A stretch of DNA of 64,000 nucleotides from Picochlorum sp. 'celeri' (lineage: Eukaryota; Chlorophyta; Trebouxiophyceae), in NCBI GenBank assembly GCA_010909725.1, contig JAACMV010000014.1:906001-970000 (forward strand), given 5' to 3'. The position numbers and the translations under genes are program-made. The notes beneath the pieces were generated by a model. That model was not told where the DNA came from, ran no database searches, and saw only the letters and a list, made by a program, of their open reading frames with translations. This document shows, piece by piece, positions 55,400 through 64,000 of the stretch (within the stretch, counting starts at the first letter, position 1; every line of letters starts with the position of its first letter).

Positions 55400-55800
55400 T
55401 CAATATACTATATATATGTGTTAATGAATCCATTGAAGCCTAGTATTGCGTAAACGAGCCGTGCCGAGTATCCAAAATTCCGGGTACCCAAACCAGAATT
55501 GCCGAAACAACAAGCCCCGTGTCTTTTGCTCGATTTCAGGGCTTCTCTGGGTGCCGGAACAGTATATAATTCCATTTCATACGCGCGGTAGGGCGCGTGA
55601 GGGGGGGAACATCGGTTAAATTCGATTTTGCTTTGGCATCCAGGGTGGCGAGGATCGCGCCTTCCTCAGTAGGGCATTGTTGGAGGTCAACATGGACAAA
55701 TATCTTCACAGGTGGCCCTGTTACCTTCCTTGTATCGATAATTATAAAAATCAAATGCCATCATGGCGTTGTATTACGAATTCATGAGTCTCTCATCATC
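55400..55800. other. Right flank of the transposon and promoter of the glycan gene
   Basis: These 401 bases contain the possible right terminal repeat (55539-55555). Both strands are open across about 55540-55750, but neither frame begins with ATG and neither resembles a known family. The plus frame runs into the glycan gene, whose first ATG is at 55801. Confidence 0.35.
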
Positions 55801-57564
55801 ATGTCGATGCTGGTGAAGAAGACGTGTGTCCCTCTGACAAAGCAACACCGTCGTGGTGCCGTACTTTTGCTATACTCGACTGTGCTTCTGGGTTGCTTTT
55901 ATGCAGCAAGCAGGTATTACACGACGGATGCGTTGTTTTGGGAGAGCCGCGGCTCTCCCATAGAGGACATTGTGGGGTCAAACCCATTGGTCAGTTTTGA
56001 CGACCTGATATCCAAGCATGCAGCATCAGATTCAGTTTCACCATCAGCATCATCGCCATCGTTTCTTCGAGGGGTGCATGTCTTTTCTGATGACTGTCCA
56101 TTGACGTTTTGGGAGACATTCGATGAGGAGAAGCTGAAACAACAATTGACAAATGCTGTGCATGATGGTTTCAATGCTGTCATTCTTGTCATTCCATGGG
56201 CTGGGTTCCAAGTGGATGTACACGGAAAATTGTATGACCCGTGGATGTATGATCGACTCAGAACGGCGCTTGATTTGATTCGGGATAGTGGCTTGTACAG
56301 TATTTCTAGGATAGGCTATGCGCATAACTTTAGGCCTGACAATACGCCTCCGAGTGGAGAGAGGTGCATGTTCACCCTGCTGCAGAGGGATGAGGCAATG
56401 CCTGCCTGGTCCGAGTATGTTCGGTCGTTACAACATATATTCTCGCTCTATGATACACATTTGTTTAATTTTATCAGCTGGGAGGACTTTTTCTGCGGAT
56501 CCTATACGATGAGGCTTCCAAAAGAACGTCGGGCAGAGTATGGGAAGCAGAGTGGATTTGGGGGACCAATCCCAGCCAACGATGGCAGTGATCCCGTCGA
56601 TCGCGTGCACGCGTGGTACGATCATATCAGCTCTATATGGACAACGTTGATACAATATGGTCAGGAATCGATGCCTCGCCTGACCATGGAGATACGAGTG
56701 GACAGCGACCCTGTGTTTGCTGGAAAGGATAACATGACATGGCATGGGTACCATGATGCTGGACATGTATCTGGAGATGCACGGGCGGGCACATATTTTT
56801 CACCATATTTTGGACAAGATAATAAAGGGTTAGCCATTACAGCAGAAAATGCGATTCAGAAATTGACATTCATGCTCACAGAAGTGGCTGAGAATAGGTT
56901 TGGACTGGAAAAGACATTTCTGGAGCAGTTCAACTTTGTAGACAATACACCATCATTCATGACGTCATCAAATTACATGACTGAACCGCAAGTCGCGCAA
57001 TTTTTAGATAAAGCTGCGCCCCTAATTCGAAAAAGCACTGGCGGCTTTGCGCTGTGGGCATACAGAAATTACAGAGAAACTCACTTGTACAATGGCAATT
57101 TCCTTCGGGGCATGCTTGGGTGGAATGTCACCCATGATGGTGGTTCTGTGCATCGCCATGGGCCATTCATACGGCTCCGAGGACCCCTCACGTTGACATC
57201 GTATCAGACACGACTAGCCGATGGTGGCTGCGATGGTATGGGGAACCTGAGGCATGTGTGTTTCCAATCATACATGGATCCATGCCATGATGATGTGAAC
57301 ACCCATGCAATGGATGTGTGTCTGAATGGACAGTGCGTTCATCATTCTCCACCTCTAAAATTTGCCTCAGAATCCTGCTATTCCTTTCCATCCAATGGTT
57401 CTATGGTGTTTCAGATATCATTCAAGGTGATGTCGCATTGTCCCGTCGATATGAGACAGGTGCAGTTTTGGTGCCATGAACAGGATTTAAAAGTGCATCA
57501 TGCTGATGGATCTCCTGGGGCGCTCCTCAGTTCTATTCGTAAATTGAATACTGAATTGCTGTAA
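55801..57564 (+). CDS. Type II membrane protein with glycoside-hydrolase-like barrel
   Basis: Single exon, 587 residues from ATG 55801. A short basic cytosolic start (VKKTCVPLTKQHRRG) precedes one hydrophobic anchor (AVLLLYSTVLLGCFYAA), the type II topology of Golgi enzymes. The lumenal part resembles clan-A glycoside hydrolases: LRGVHVFSDDCPLTFWETF, a helix, then GFNAVILVIPWAGFQVD, DLIRDSGLYSISRIGYAHNF and FNFISWEDFFCGSYTM, with the Glu of WED a candidate acid, and TMEIRVDSDPVF with another acidic cluster. The C-terminal 130 residues have paired Cys (ADGGCDGMGNLRHVCFQSYM, ESCYSFPSNG), like a beta-sandwich. The family number and substrate cannot be fixed by eye. It neighbours the FkbM-like and GH125 genes. 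Confidence 0.6.
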   Translation: MSMLVKKTCVPLTKQHRRGAVLLLYSTVLLGCFYAASRYYTTDALFWESRGSPIEDIVGSNPLVSFDDLISKHAASDSVSPSASSPSFLRGVHVFSDDCPLTFWETFDEEKLKQQLTNAVHDGFNAVILVIPWAGFQVDVHGKLYDPWMYDRLRTALDLIRDSGLYSISRIGYAHNFRPDNTPPSGERCMFTLLQRDEAMPAWSEYVRSLQHIFSLYDTHLFNFISWEDFFCGSYTMRLPKERRAEYGKQSGFGGPIPANDGSDPVDRVHAWYDHISSIWTTLIQYGQESMPRLTMEIRVDSDPVFAGKDNMTWHGYHDAGHVSGDARAGTYFSPYFGQDNKGLAITAENAIQKLTFMLTEVAENRFGLEKTFLEQFNFVDNTPSFMTSSNYMTEPQVAQFLDKAAPLIRKSTGGFALWAYRNYRETHLYNGNFLRGMLGWNVTHDGGSVHRHGPFIRLRGPLTLTSYQTRLADGGCDGMGNLRHVCFQSYMDPCHDDVNTHAMDVCLNGQCVHHSPPLKFASESCYSFPSNGSMVFQISFKVMSHCPVDMRQVQFWCHEQDLKVHHADGSPGALLSSIRKLNTELL

Positions 57565-57852
57565 AACTATGTCATAGTCCAGATGTGTCAGTTCATCTGA
57601 CGTATATTGCTCATGGAAAATCTAATAATATTATGCATGGCATTGTTTGTGTGCCACCACCATTGTGACGAAACTTTTATAGGCTTACAATGAGATATGA
57701 CATGGAAGACATCACATGCACACACAGACACAGACACGCGTGTGAGATGTACGTTACATGAATGTACCATGTTGGTCAGCTGCAGGGACAGTTGCATGGA
57801 CCTGATAGTGATGAGATATTGTTCATGGGACTGCGGTCATTGTCCAAGTGGG

Positions 57853-58951
57853 ATGTATCTTTATGTATTTGTAATATTGTGGATGATCTATCAGAGCTTT
57901 CAGCATGCATTGCAGCGGCATCCTCAAGAAGTTGCTCTTGCCGTTGCCGCTATGGTAGGTTGATTTTCAAGATTTTGTCTCGGATGGAGAAACACGTGGC
58001 GCAAAATCAAATCTTTTTACATTTTTTGACAGTAGATTGACAGCAGTGATGTGATATGCGCAGGTTGTACTGTGTACCATGGCCTCGACGGTCGTTCCAC
58101 ACAGGCAGAGTGCTGCATCTGGCATGATACGCCAGCGGGACGCACTCGGTCAGGACTATAGAGATACATGGCCATTATATATACGGCAACATGAGGGTCA
58201 GGTTCATTCTCAGTGGAATCAAGATGGCGTGCTGCAATATATTTTTGAATCTATTGGGGTGACAAACAAGTACTTTGTTGAATTTGGATTTGACCAGAAC
58301 GAATATCTGTTTGGGGCGAATACACATTTGTTATATGAGGCTGGATGGAGGGGACTATTGATGGATGGGGGTCATGAGAATGCGACCATTAATTTACATA
58401 GAGAAATGATATCTATTGATACTATTGTGGACCTTTTCAAGGCGTACAAGGTTCCGCAGGAACCTGATTACGTGTCGGTGGACTTGGATTCGTGTGATAT
58501 TTGGGTGATGATGGAAATTGCCAAAGCGTACCGGCCAAGAGTTATGACAATTGAGTATAACTCAAATTTTCCTGCTGGAGCAACTGTTGCATGGCCTCCT
58601 ACATGTGGGGAGCAATGGCAGGGTGACACAATATTTGGAAGTAGTGTTGGAGCGATTTACTTGGCTGCACAAGATGTAGGATATACAGTAGTGCATGGAA
58701 TTCCAGTGGCTGACTTGTTCTTAGTGAGGAGCGATCTTCTGTCCGATAACATTCGGGTGCATTCCCTAAGGACTATTGAGCAATGGGTGTCTGGGAGACC
58801 GTTGCATCCACGCCCAGTGAATACGTCTCGGTTCGAAATTTTCATCGATTATGCAGCATATCGAAGCAATGGAAAAGATGTAGGAAAAAGTAGGCAGGCG
58901 GCACTGTCATATCTAGAGCAAAAGACAAACTTTTTGACACCAGATGCATGA
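57853..58951 (+). CDS. Membrane-anchored FkbM-like methyltransferase domain protein
   Basis: Exons are 57853-57954 and 58064-58951 (109-nt intron, donor GTAGGT, acceptor GCGCAG), 329 residues. Exon 1 supplies a single hydrophobic anchor right after the Met (MYLYVFVILWMIYQSF), so this is another type II protein; an earlier ATG in frame would add a Cys-rich start. The lumenal domain has SQWNQDGVLQYIFESIG, NKYFVEFGFDQNEYLFGANT, LLYEAGWRGLLMDGG and DYVSVDLDSCDIWVMMEIAK, then PRVMTIEYNSNF. This is the FkbM/SAM-dependent pattern in which VEFG and the later Asp-containing strands bind the cofactor. It may O-methylate a glycan. The usual GxGxG loop is loose, so catalysis is not certain. Confidence 0.68.
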
Positions 58952-59000
58952 TGCAAGAGGTATTTGTTGTTCTCTTACAGAATCATGTACATGTATATGT

Positions 59001-60719
59001 TTAATCAATAAATTGTACCATACTTTCAAGTCCTCCAAAGTAAAGAGGATTATCACCCTTGTCGCCATTTTCTGGCAATGAGGATGTGTCATCTGATTCC
59101 TTTCTCTGCCTTTGCGTAGCCAAGAATTCCATTGCTGCACTATCGCAATCGTATCCTAACGATCGCTCCACCATCACAACGAACATTGCATTGGCCCATT
59201 CAAACTCTGGACGTGTACATGCAGTTGTTCTGTTTGCATGCACACTTTCGTGCATGAGTCCGTTGCCACATTGCGTTTGTAAAAGCATCTTTGCTATTCG
59301 AGCCCTCTGTTCTATCGATTTATCTGTCAGAGCTTCTGTTACCATTGCAAGCGGCCATACATATCCAGGCATGGTATGTTCAGATCCAATGCCTTGGATA
59401 TCCTTCCCTCTAAAGTATTGTGGGTTGATATCAGGATCTAAAAGGCGCCTTCTGGTTGCTGCATACACCTCCATGTCAAGCTTCGGCCAGCCCAGTAAAG
59501 GAAGAGACAACAACGACGGTAAGTTCGCATCATCAAAATCTGCGAGAACGCCACCGATACCATCAACTTCATATGCGTATACGCGGACTCCATCCCCAAC
59601 GGTCACTATACCATATCTCTCAATACCATTCTCAATATCTGACAGCAATCTGGCAGATTTGCTATGCAATGCGTCATCCATCCATACAACTTTGTTCATC
59701 TCTATCAGTTTATAGAGTGCAGAAGCAGCATACACATTTGATGGAATCGAGTATCCGTAGAAGTTGGGGTCATCAGAAGGTCTAAACCCACTCCAGGTCA
59801 TTCCTGTGTACCCAGTCTTTTTCCCCAAACCTCGTCGCTGCAGCTCAGAATATCTATACCTCGATTTCGAATCATGATGCTGTTCAATAATCCATGTATC
59901 GATTACAACCTTGACAGCATCAAATACGATTGGATCGTGAAGTAAATGCTCCGGTGCGTGGATATCCTTGTGGGAGAAGTAGTTCCATAGAAACTGAATA
60001 AAATACACGCTCGAATCCAATTCATAATTCCGAGTTGCGACCCACCCTCCCCTCCCTAAAAGTCTCGAAAACTTATCTAGCGTATCAACATCTCTCCATG
60101 CAGGTGAGAATGCATTCGCATACGGGTCTTGCACGATGAAGAACGCCTGTGTCCTCAGCAATCCTTCAATGATTCCTCTGAGAAACGGATGATGGCCAAT
60201 CTTTGACAGGTATATGCCAACCTGCACAGAGCTATCTCGAATCCACATGTCTGGTATATCTCCTGTTGCTACAAATGTCCATCGACCCAATGAATGGCTC
60301 TTTGCATACCCCCGTGAGAGAGTGTGATACAGTGTTCTTCCACAGAGAGCCATCATGTCACCAACAGTCTCCTCTCCCAAAGCAGCCCTCAACTGCATAG
60401 CATACATGCTGAATGTAACAAGCACAAATTTAAGAATTGAAATAAGAAGCACAAACACAAGTACCTTTTGTTGATCCTGTGAGAACGTGGCGTCATGTAC
60501 ATTGTCATGTGCCCAAAAATCCTTTGGCAATAGTGAATTTCCTTTCTTGCTGTGTTCCTCTTTCAGGCGCACATACTCGAGATCGTTCATCAAGTCATGA
60601 TCTTGCAATGCTATATTCGACACTTGATATATTGATACTGTCATCAGCATGATGAAGATGGTGACCAATACCAACAGGGAGTTTGGCCTCCTGCTGCTTG
60701 GCACTGAGCCCTGGAACAT
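59001..60719 (-). CDS. GH125-type exo-alpha-mannosidase, type II membrane protein
   Basis: Exons are 60719-60465 and 60392-59001, 548 residues from ATG 60719. A 72-nt intron (60393-60464, donor GTACTT, acceptor TGCAG) is inferred: it is a multiple of three without stops, so unspliced reading would insert 24 hydrophobic residues into a conserved helix. An N-terminal anchor (LLVLVTIFIMLMTVSIY) is present. The catalytic domain follows GH125 (alpha/alpha barrel): DIPDMWIRDSSVQ, DPYANAFSPAW, YELDSSVYFIQFLWNYF, MTWSGFRPSDDPNFYGY, GSEHTMPGYVWPLAM, GLMHESVHANRT and FEWANAMFVVMVERSL. GH125 enzymes cut alpha-1,6-mannose from glycans without metal. It runs head to head with the FkbM-like gene's 3' end. 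Confidence 0.85.
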   Translation of the reverse strand: MFQGSVPSSRRPNSLLVLVTIFIMLMTVSIYQVSNIALQDHDLMNDLEYVRLKEEHSKKGNSLLPKDFWAHDNVHDATFSQDQQKVLVFVLLISILKFVLVTFSMYAMQLRAALGEETVGDMMALCGRTLYHTLSRGYAKSHSLGRWTFVATGDIPDMWIRDSSVQVGIYLSKIGHHPFLRGIIEGLLRTQAFFIVQDPYANAFSPAWRDVDTLDKFSRLLGRGGWVATRNYELDSSVYFIQFLWNYFSHKDIHAPEHLLHDPIVFDAVKVVIDTWIIEQHHDSKSRYRYSELQRRGLGKKTGYTGMTWSGFRPSDDPNFYGYSIPSNVYAASALYKLIEMNKVVWMDDALHSKSARLLSDIENGIERYGIVTVGDGVRVYAYEVDGIGGVLADFDDANLPSLLSLPLLGWPKLDMEVYAATRRRLLDPDINPQYFRGKDIQGIGSEHTMPGYVWPLAMVTEALTDKSIEQRARIAKMLLQTQCGNGLMHESVHANRTTACTRPEFEWANAMFVVMVERSLGYDCDSAAMEFLATQRQRKESDDTSSLPENGDKGDNPLYFGGLESMVQFID

Positions 60720-60935
60720 GGCGACACCCAATCTCTCTATTGCGATGATGAAGACTGTATCTTTACTTCATATATATCAACGTAGAAGTAAAAGAGAAAA
60801 GATGAGTTCTTTCTTCGCCAGCTTTAGCGCGGGCTTGTCAACGCAGAGGTTCAGCACAAGTACAGTTGGGATACGAAATCAAGGGCAACATCAAGGATAA
60901 ATATGTCACCTCAAATTTACAAAATAATTTCAGTT

Positions 60936-62559
60936 TTATGCAACGCACAGCAAAGCCGCATGCTGCCCACCAAACTCCAACTGTAATGTCTTTGAAGGCT
61001 GGAAGCGCTTTGTCTGTGCCACCTTCCGTGGGATGACCTCATCGTCATCGTCGTCACCCTTGGCCAGCTGATTGCTTGTTCCAAATCCCCATAGATATAC
61101 CGATCCTTTTTGGTCAAAGCAGCCAGACACAGCAAGCCCACCAGCGCCCCCTACAACCTTGACACCATCCAGACCATCAACAGAATGGATGGCAGGGCAA
61201 GGGGCATCTGAGGACACATCCGCTCCTTGCTGCCCTAATCTACCATATGTAGGTCTACCGCACGACAAAAGAGAATATTTGTCAGTCAGAAAGAGTGTGT
61301 GATGCTGTCCAGGATAGACTCGTGAGATGGAGTGCTTGCTGCCAGTCTCAACCAAGGTGAATGAATATACAATGTCCTTACCAGACACTCCCAGCTGCCC
61401 ATAATTATTCAATCCGCACACATATATAGAACCATCGGAAAGCGTAACAAATGTTGAATACGTTCCACAGGCGACGTCAGTCACAGTACTTGAATGCGAC
61501 CCACGCGGCCTGCGTATCGCACATTCAGTTGGCGTCAGAAATGTAGTCAACCTAACGCGATCGCTCATGCGTGGTCCTACGCGCCCCAGCTGTCCCTGCT
61601 GCCCCGATCCCCAACTCATCAACTTTCCATTCTCAGTCACAGCACAAACATGGTCGGCACCAGAAGCTATACGGACAAGAGGAGGGTGTGCCTCCCCTGG
61701 TGCATACACCTCTGTCGGAATCAATTGCAATTTCTTCTCCACAGAGAATCCCATGACACCACTAGCATCTCTGAATGTTCCCCACGACCACACCGACCCA
61801 TCATCCATCAGGGCGCACGTGTGACTGTCCCCAGCAGACAGCTGCACCACGCCCACGCTTGAAGGCAGCAACACCTTGCCAGGAACATATGGATCCCCAC
61901 GCTCAGAATACTCTTTTCCTTCTGGTGACTCATTCCATATTTTATCATTTGTTGGACGACCTAAAGCACCCTCATCATTCACACCCCAGGAATACACAAC
62001 ACCATCTGCTGTCAGTGCCACTGTATGCATGCCACCACACACCACCTGAACAACACCCGTCCCTTCCAAATCCAAGGGGAAAGGCCTCAATTTCTCCGTC
62101 ACATCCTCTCCAAGCCCTAATTGACCGCAATCGCCGTCTCCGAACACGAAGATAGTCCCCTTTTCCTGCAATCCATCATCACATGGTTGTTGTCAAATGG
62201 TCCACACACACATCCCTCAATGTGTCGTCTTTTTTATAGAACACACGTACCTTGGGATGAGACACATGTGTCACTATATGCCGCTTTACAGGGTGCACTC
62301 GGGCCTTTTTCGTCTGTCGTTCAGTAGCCTTGGCTGCCTTCTTTCTCTTTTGAGGCTTGGCTGCCTTCTTCGTAGTATTCTGAACTTTGGCTGATTTGGA
62401 CGGACGATTGACTCGTTTCGTAACCCCTTTCGTTCGTTTTCCTACTTTTTTTTCCTCATCCACACTGTCCTTTGGAGCACGGGCAGTCTTCTTCGTCAAC
62501 CTGGCGCTGGGCCTGCCACGATGTCCACTATTTGACCCGACTCGTCTTGCTACTGGCAT
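60936..62559 (-). CDS. RCC1: Nuclear RCC1-type guanine exchange factor for Ran
   Basis: Exons are 62559-62251 and 62165-60936 (85-nt intron, donor GTACGT, acceptor TTGCAG), 512 residues. The first exon is a long basic region (RRVGSNSGHRGRPSARLTKK; KKAAKPQKRKKAAK; KKARVHPVKRH) serving as nuclear signal and chromatin tail. The second encodes seven RCC1 repeats starting GTIFVFGDGDCGQLGLGED and including GGMHTVALTADGVVYSWGVN, GDSHTCALMDDGSVWSWGTF, GADHVCAVTENGKLMSWGSG and GGLAVSGCFDQKGSVYLWGFG. Length and order match true RCC1, which sets the RanGTP gradient. It is distinct in tail and sequence from the secreted repeat protein at 13.4-15.2 kb. Confidence 0.92.
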
Positions 62560-62793
62560 GATTCACACACTACTGGTGATTGTTATATGTATAAAAATAA
62601 CAATGAATGCATGGGATGCGGATACACATGGCAGGATCGCTCCATGCATGCCTTAAAAAGGACAAAGAGAGAAGAAGGCCATCATTATGGCATGTAGTTG
62701 TTACACACATCATGGCCATGGCTCCATTATATCGTCGTGTACAAGTATGCAATAGTATTCATTGAAATAAAACGTGTATGTCTCTGGAGTTCA

Positions 62794-63821
62794 TCAAGAA
62801 CTCAATGCACTGTATCCTTCCAATTCAAGTTGATCGACAAGATCCATGCCACCAGTCGTAATGATTTGACCCTGCTGCATGATGTGAACCTTATCTGGAG
62901 TAATATAGTCCAAGAGCCTCTTGTAATGGGTCACCATGAGGATGGACATGTTTGGCTGGCTCTTTTTGAGACCTTTCACAGCCTGTGACACATCCTTCAA
63001 GGCATCAATGTCAAGGCCACTGTCAATCTCATCCAAAATAGCACACTGTGCTTCCAAGCATGCCAGCTGAAGGATTTCATTCCTCTTCTTCTCTCCACCA
63101 GAGAATCCCTCATTCACATTTCTATTCAAAAATACTGGGTCCATGTTCAATGCCTGGAGTTTTGGGGTGACCATGGAAAAGAACTCCAATGGGTCCAACT
63201 CTGGCTCGCCTTTGGATTTACGCACAGCATTGGTTGCCATGCGGAGGAAATCACTGTTACTCACCCCAGGAATTTCAACTGGGCTTTGGAAACTGCACAT
63301 ACAATGCCATCAGAACCTATGAGCATCAGGACTGATTTTAAATAGCAACCTACCTCAAGAAGAGCCCCATGTGAGCCCGTTCCTCGGCCTCAAACTCGAA
63401 CAAGTTCTTTCCTTTGTAGATTGCCGTCCCACCCGTGACCTCATAGTCTGGGTGGCCAACGAGCACCTGCGGAGTCGGTCGCATACCAGTTTGAACCAGT
63501 AATAAACACGCCCAATATGCAACATAAACTACATACCTTTGACAATGTACTCTTTCCAGAGCCATTCTTCCCCATAATTGCGTGAACTTCTCCCTCGCAA
63601 AGTGTCAAATTCACTCCCCGGAGAATTTCCTTTCCAGAGGCAGCAATCTCCGCTCGAAGGTCCTTCACTTCTAATATTACATCACCAATAGCCTGACATT
63701 CCACATTGGACCTATTGCGGTGACCAATGCGGATAGAAGTGGGTCTGCTGGTGTTGGATAATTGACTGGGTGCGTGTTTTGGCTGCCCAAAAGCCAAAGG
63801 CATTCGCATTGTCTGTGCCAT
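62794..63821 (-). CDS. sufC: Plastid SufC ATPase of the SUF Fe-S cluster machinery
   Basis: Exons are 63821-63537, 63466-63354 and 63292-62794 (introns 70 and 61 nt, donors GTATGT and GTAGGT), 298 residues. A transit peptide of about 40 residues ([20 protein letters not shown]) precedes the ABC ATPase: Walker [10 protein letters not shown] (about 84-92), [31 protein letters not shown], the signature [13 protein letters not shown], Walker [13 protein letters not shown] and the switch His in [13 protein letters not shown]. SufC works with SufB and SufD as the cluster assembly scaffold. In some algae SufC or SufB is plastid-encoded; here it is nuclear, split by two introns. Confidence 0.96.
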
Positions 63822-63926
63822 CGTTATCAATATCTCGTAACAATTATTATTACTGTAATATTATTGTACAACAGGTGCTGTTGTGGCATTCATCGGTTAG
63901 ACTTTGAGGGGTTGCTCATCCTCCGC

Positions 63927-64000
63927 ATGTGGCTGTATTCTGACAGCTTTGGTCGAATGGGAAGGGATTCGACTGGAGAGTTTGATAATGTCATTGGCAA
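63927..64000 (+). CDS. Start of an unidentified gene running off the right edge
   Basis: The frame from ATG 63927 is open to the window end (24 codons visible: MWLYSDSFGRMGRDSTGEFD, then NVIG). In the same frame there is no stop for about 20 codons upstream, so the start may be earlier. The gene would be divergent from sufC, about 100 bases away. Too short to identify. Confidence 0.3.
   Translation, partial: MWLYSDSFGRMGRDSTGEFDNVIG

Larger units (their letters stand above)
50271..55555. mobile_element. CACTA/EnSpm-like DNA transposon with two divergent genes
   Basis: The region holds a long Tnp2-type transposase gene (minus) and a divergent accessory gene (plus), the usual CACTA arrangement. 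Edges are tentative: GGCCACCCCTAGAAACCC at 50271-50288 matches, with one gap and a few mismatches, the reverse complement of GGGCTTCTCTGGGTGCC at 55539-55555. No canonical CACTA end or 3-bp target duplication was confirmed by eye, so the true borders may lie elsewhere within 50190-55600. Both reading frames are intact, suggesting a recent or still active copy. Confidence 0.55.

Noticed and set aside
55597..55800. Open frame upstream of the glycan gene that would extend its N-terminus
   Set aside because: It has no ATG, would place a long leader before the membrane anchor, and falls in the transposon flank; the ATG at 55801 gives a standard type II start.
58657..58845. Antisense frame within the FkbM-like gene
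   Set aside because: Composition and position are those of a shadow frame of the sense gene; no start context or homology.
1..64000. CRISPR arrays, operons, Shine-Dalgarno sites, rRNA genes
   Set aside because: No regularly spaced repeats or rRNA segments were seen, and spliceosomal introns with eukaryotic nuclear genes show this is not prokaryotic DNA.

Overview
The window is nuclear DNA of a green alga, probably prasinophyte-grade or another early-branching flagellate chlorophyte. The genus cannot be named from sequence alone. Evidence for the green lineage is plastid-import, plastid-division and plastid-translation genes (Toc75 with a glycine-rich presequence, an ARC3-like FtsZ relative, bacterial-type RF1, SufC, lumenal Deg protease, plant-type APS reductase with a thioredoxin domain), an RWP-RK regulator and a TSET/TPLATE-complex subunit. 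A CEP44-domain protein and a cyclic-nucleotide-dependent kinase suggest a lineage that keeps centrioles or flagella. Genes are dense, on both strands, often convergent with almost no spacer, and most have one or two short introns (about 34 to 300 nt).

Layout. 1-2.8 kb: the 3' half of MON2, with a tRNA-Val gene nested antisense in its intron. 2.9-7.8 kb: TWD40-1 of TSET. 8-10.6 kb: Toc75. 11-13.3 kb: UTP11 and mitochondrial F1 gamma. 13.4-15.2 kb: a predicted secreted, possibly GPI-anchored RCC1-repeat protein. 15.7-18.6 kb: plastid RF1 and glycerol-3-phosphate dehydrogenase. 19-21.7 kb: NUDCD2 and ARC3-like. 21.7-25.8 kb: peptidyl-tRNA hydrolase, a coiled-coil protein, APEX2 and OXLD1. 26-28.6 kb: CEP44 and a multispanning membrane protein. 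28.8-33.4 kb: a zinc-less MDR reductase, an F-box protein, a candidate small gene and an RWP-RK factor. 33.6-40.6 kb: SRP14, a PKG-like kinase, UTP13 and an unknown protein. 40.8-46 kb: a coiled-coil protein, PUM3/PUF6 and U1-70K. 46-49.8 kb: APS reductase, Deg protease and MOB1. About 50.2-55.6 kb: a CACTA-like DNA transposon with two divergent genes. 55.8-60.7 kb: three type II membrane glycan enzymes or methyltransferases. 60.9-64 kb: nuclear RCC1, SufC and the start of a gene that runs off the edge.

Themes. Ribosome biogenesis is represented by UTP11, UTP13 and PUM3. Plastid function is represented by Toc75, RF1, GPDH, ARC3, SufC, APR and Deg. Endomembrane trafficking is represented by MON2 and TSET. 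The most unusual parts are the glycan-enzyme triad beside the transposon, the bacterial-style secreted RCC1 protein, and the splice-donor usage: almost all donors are GT(A/G)(C/T)G rather than GTAAG. Exon joins were chosen by eye from frame continuity, GT-AG borders and remembered family conservation. Each gives an in-frame CDS, but no transcript evidence was available.
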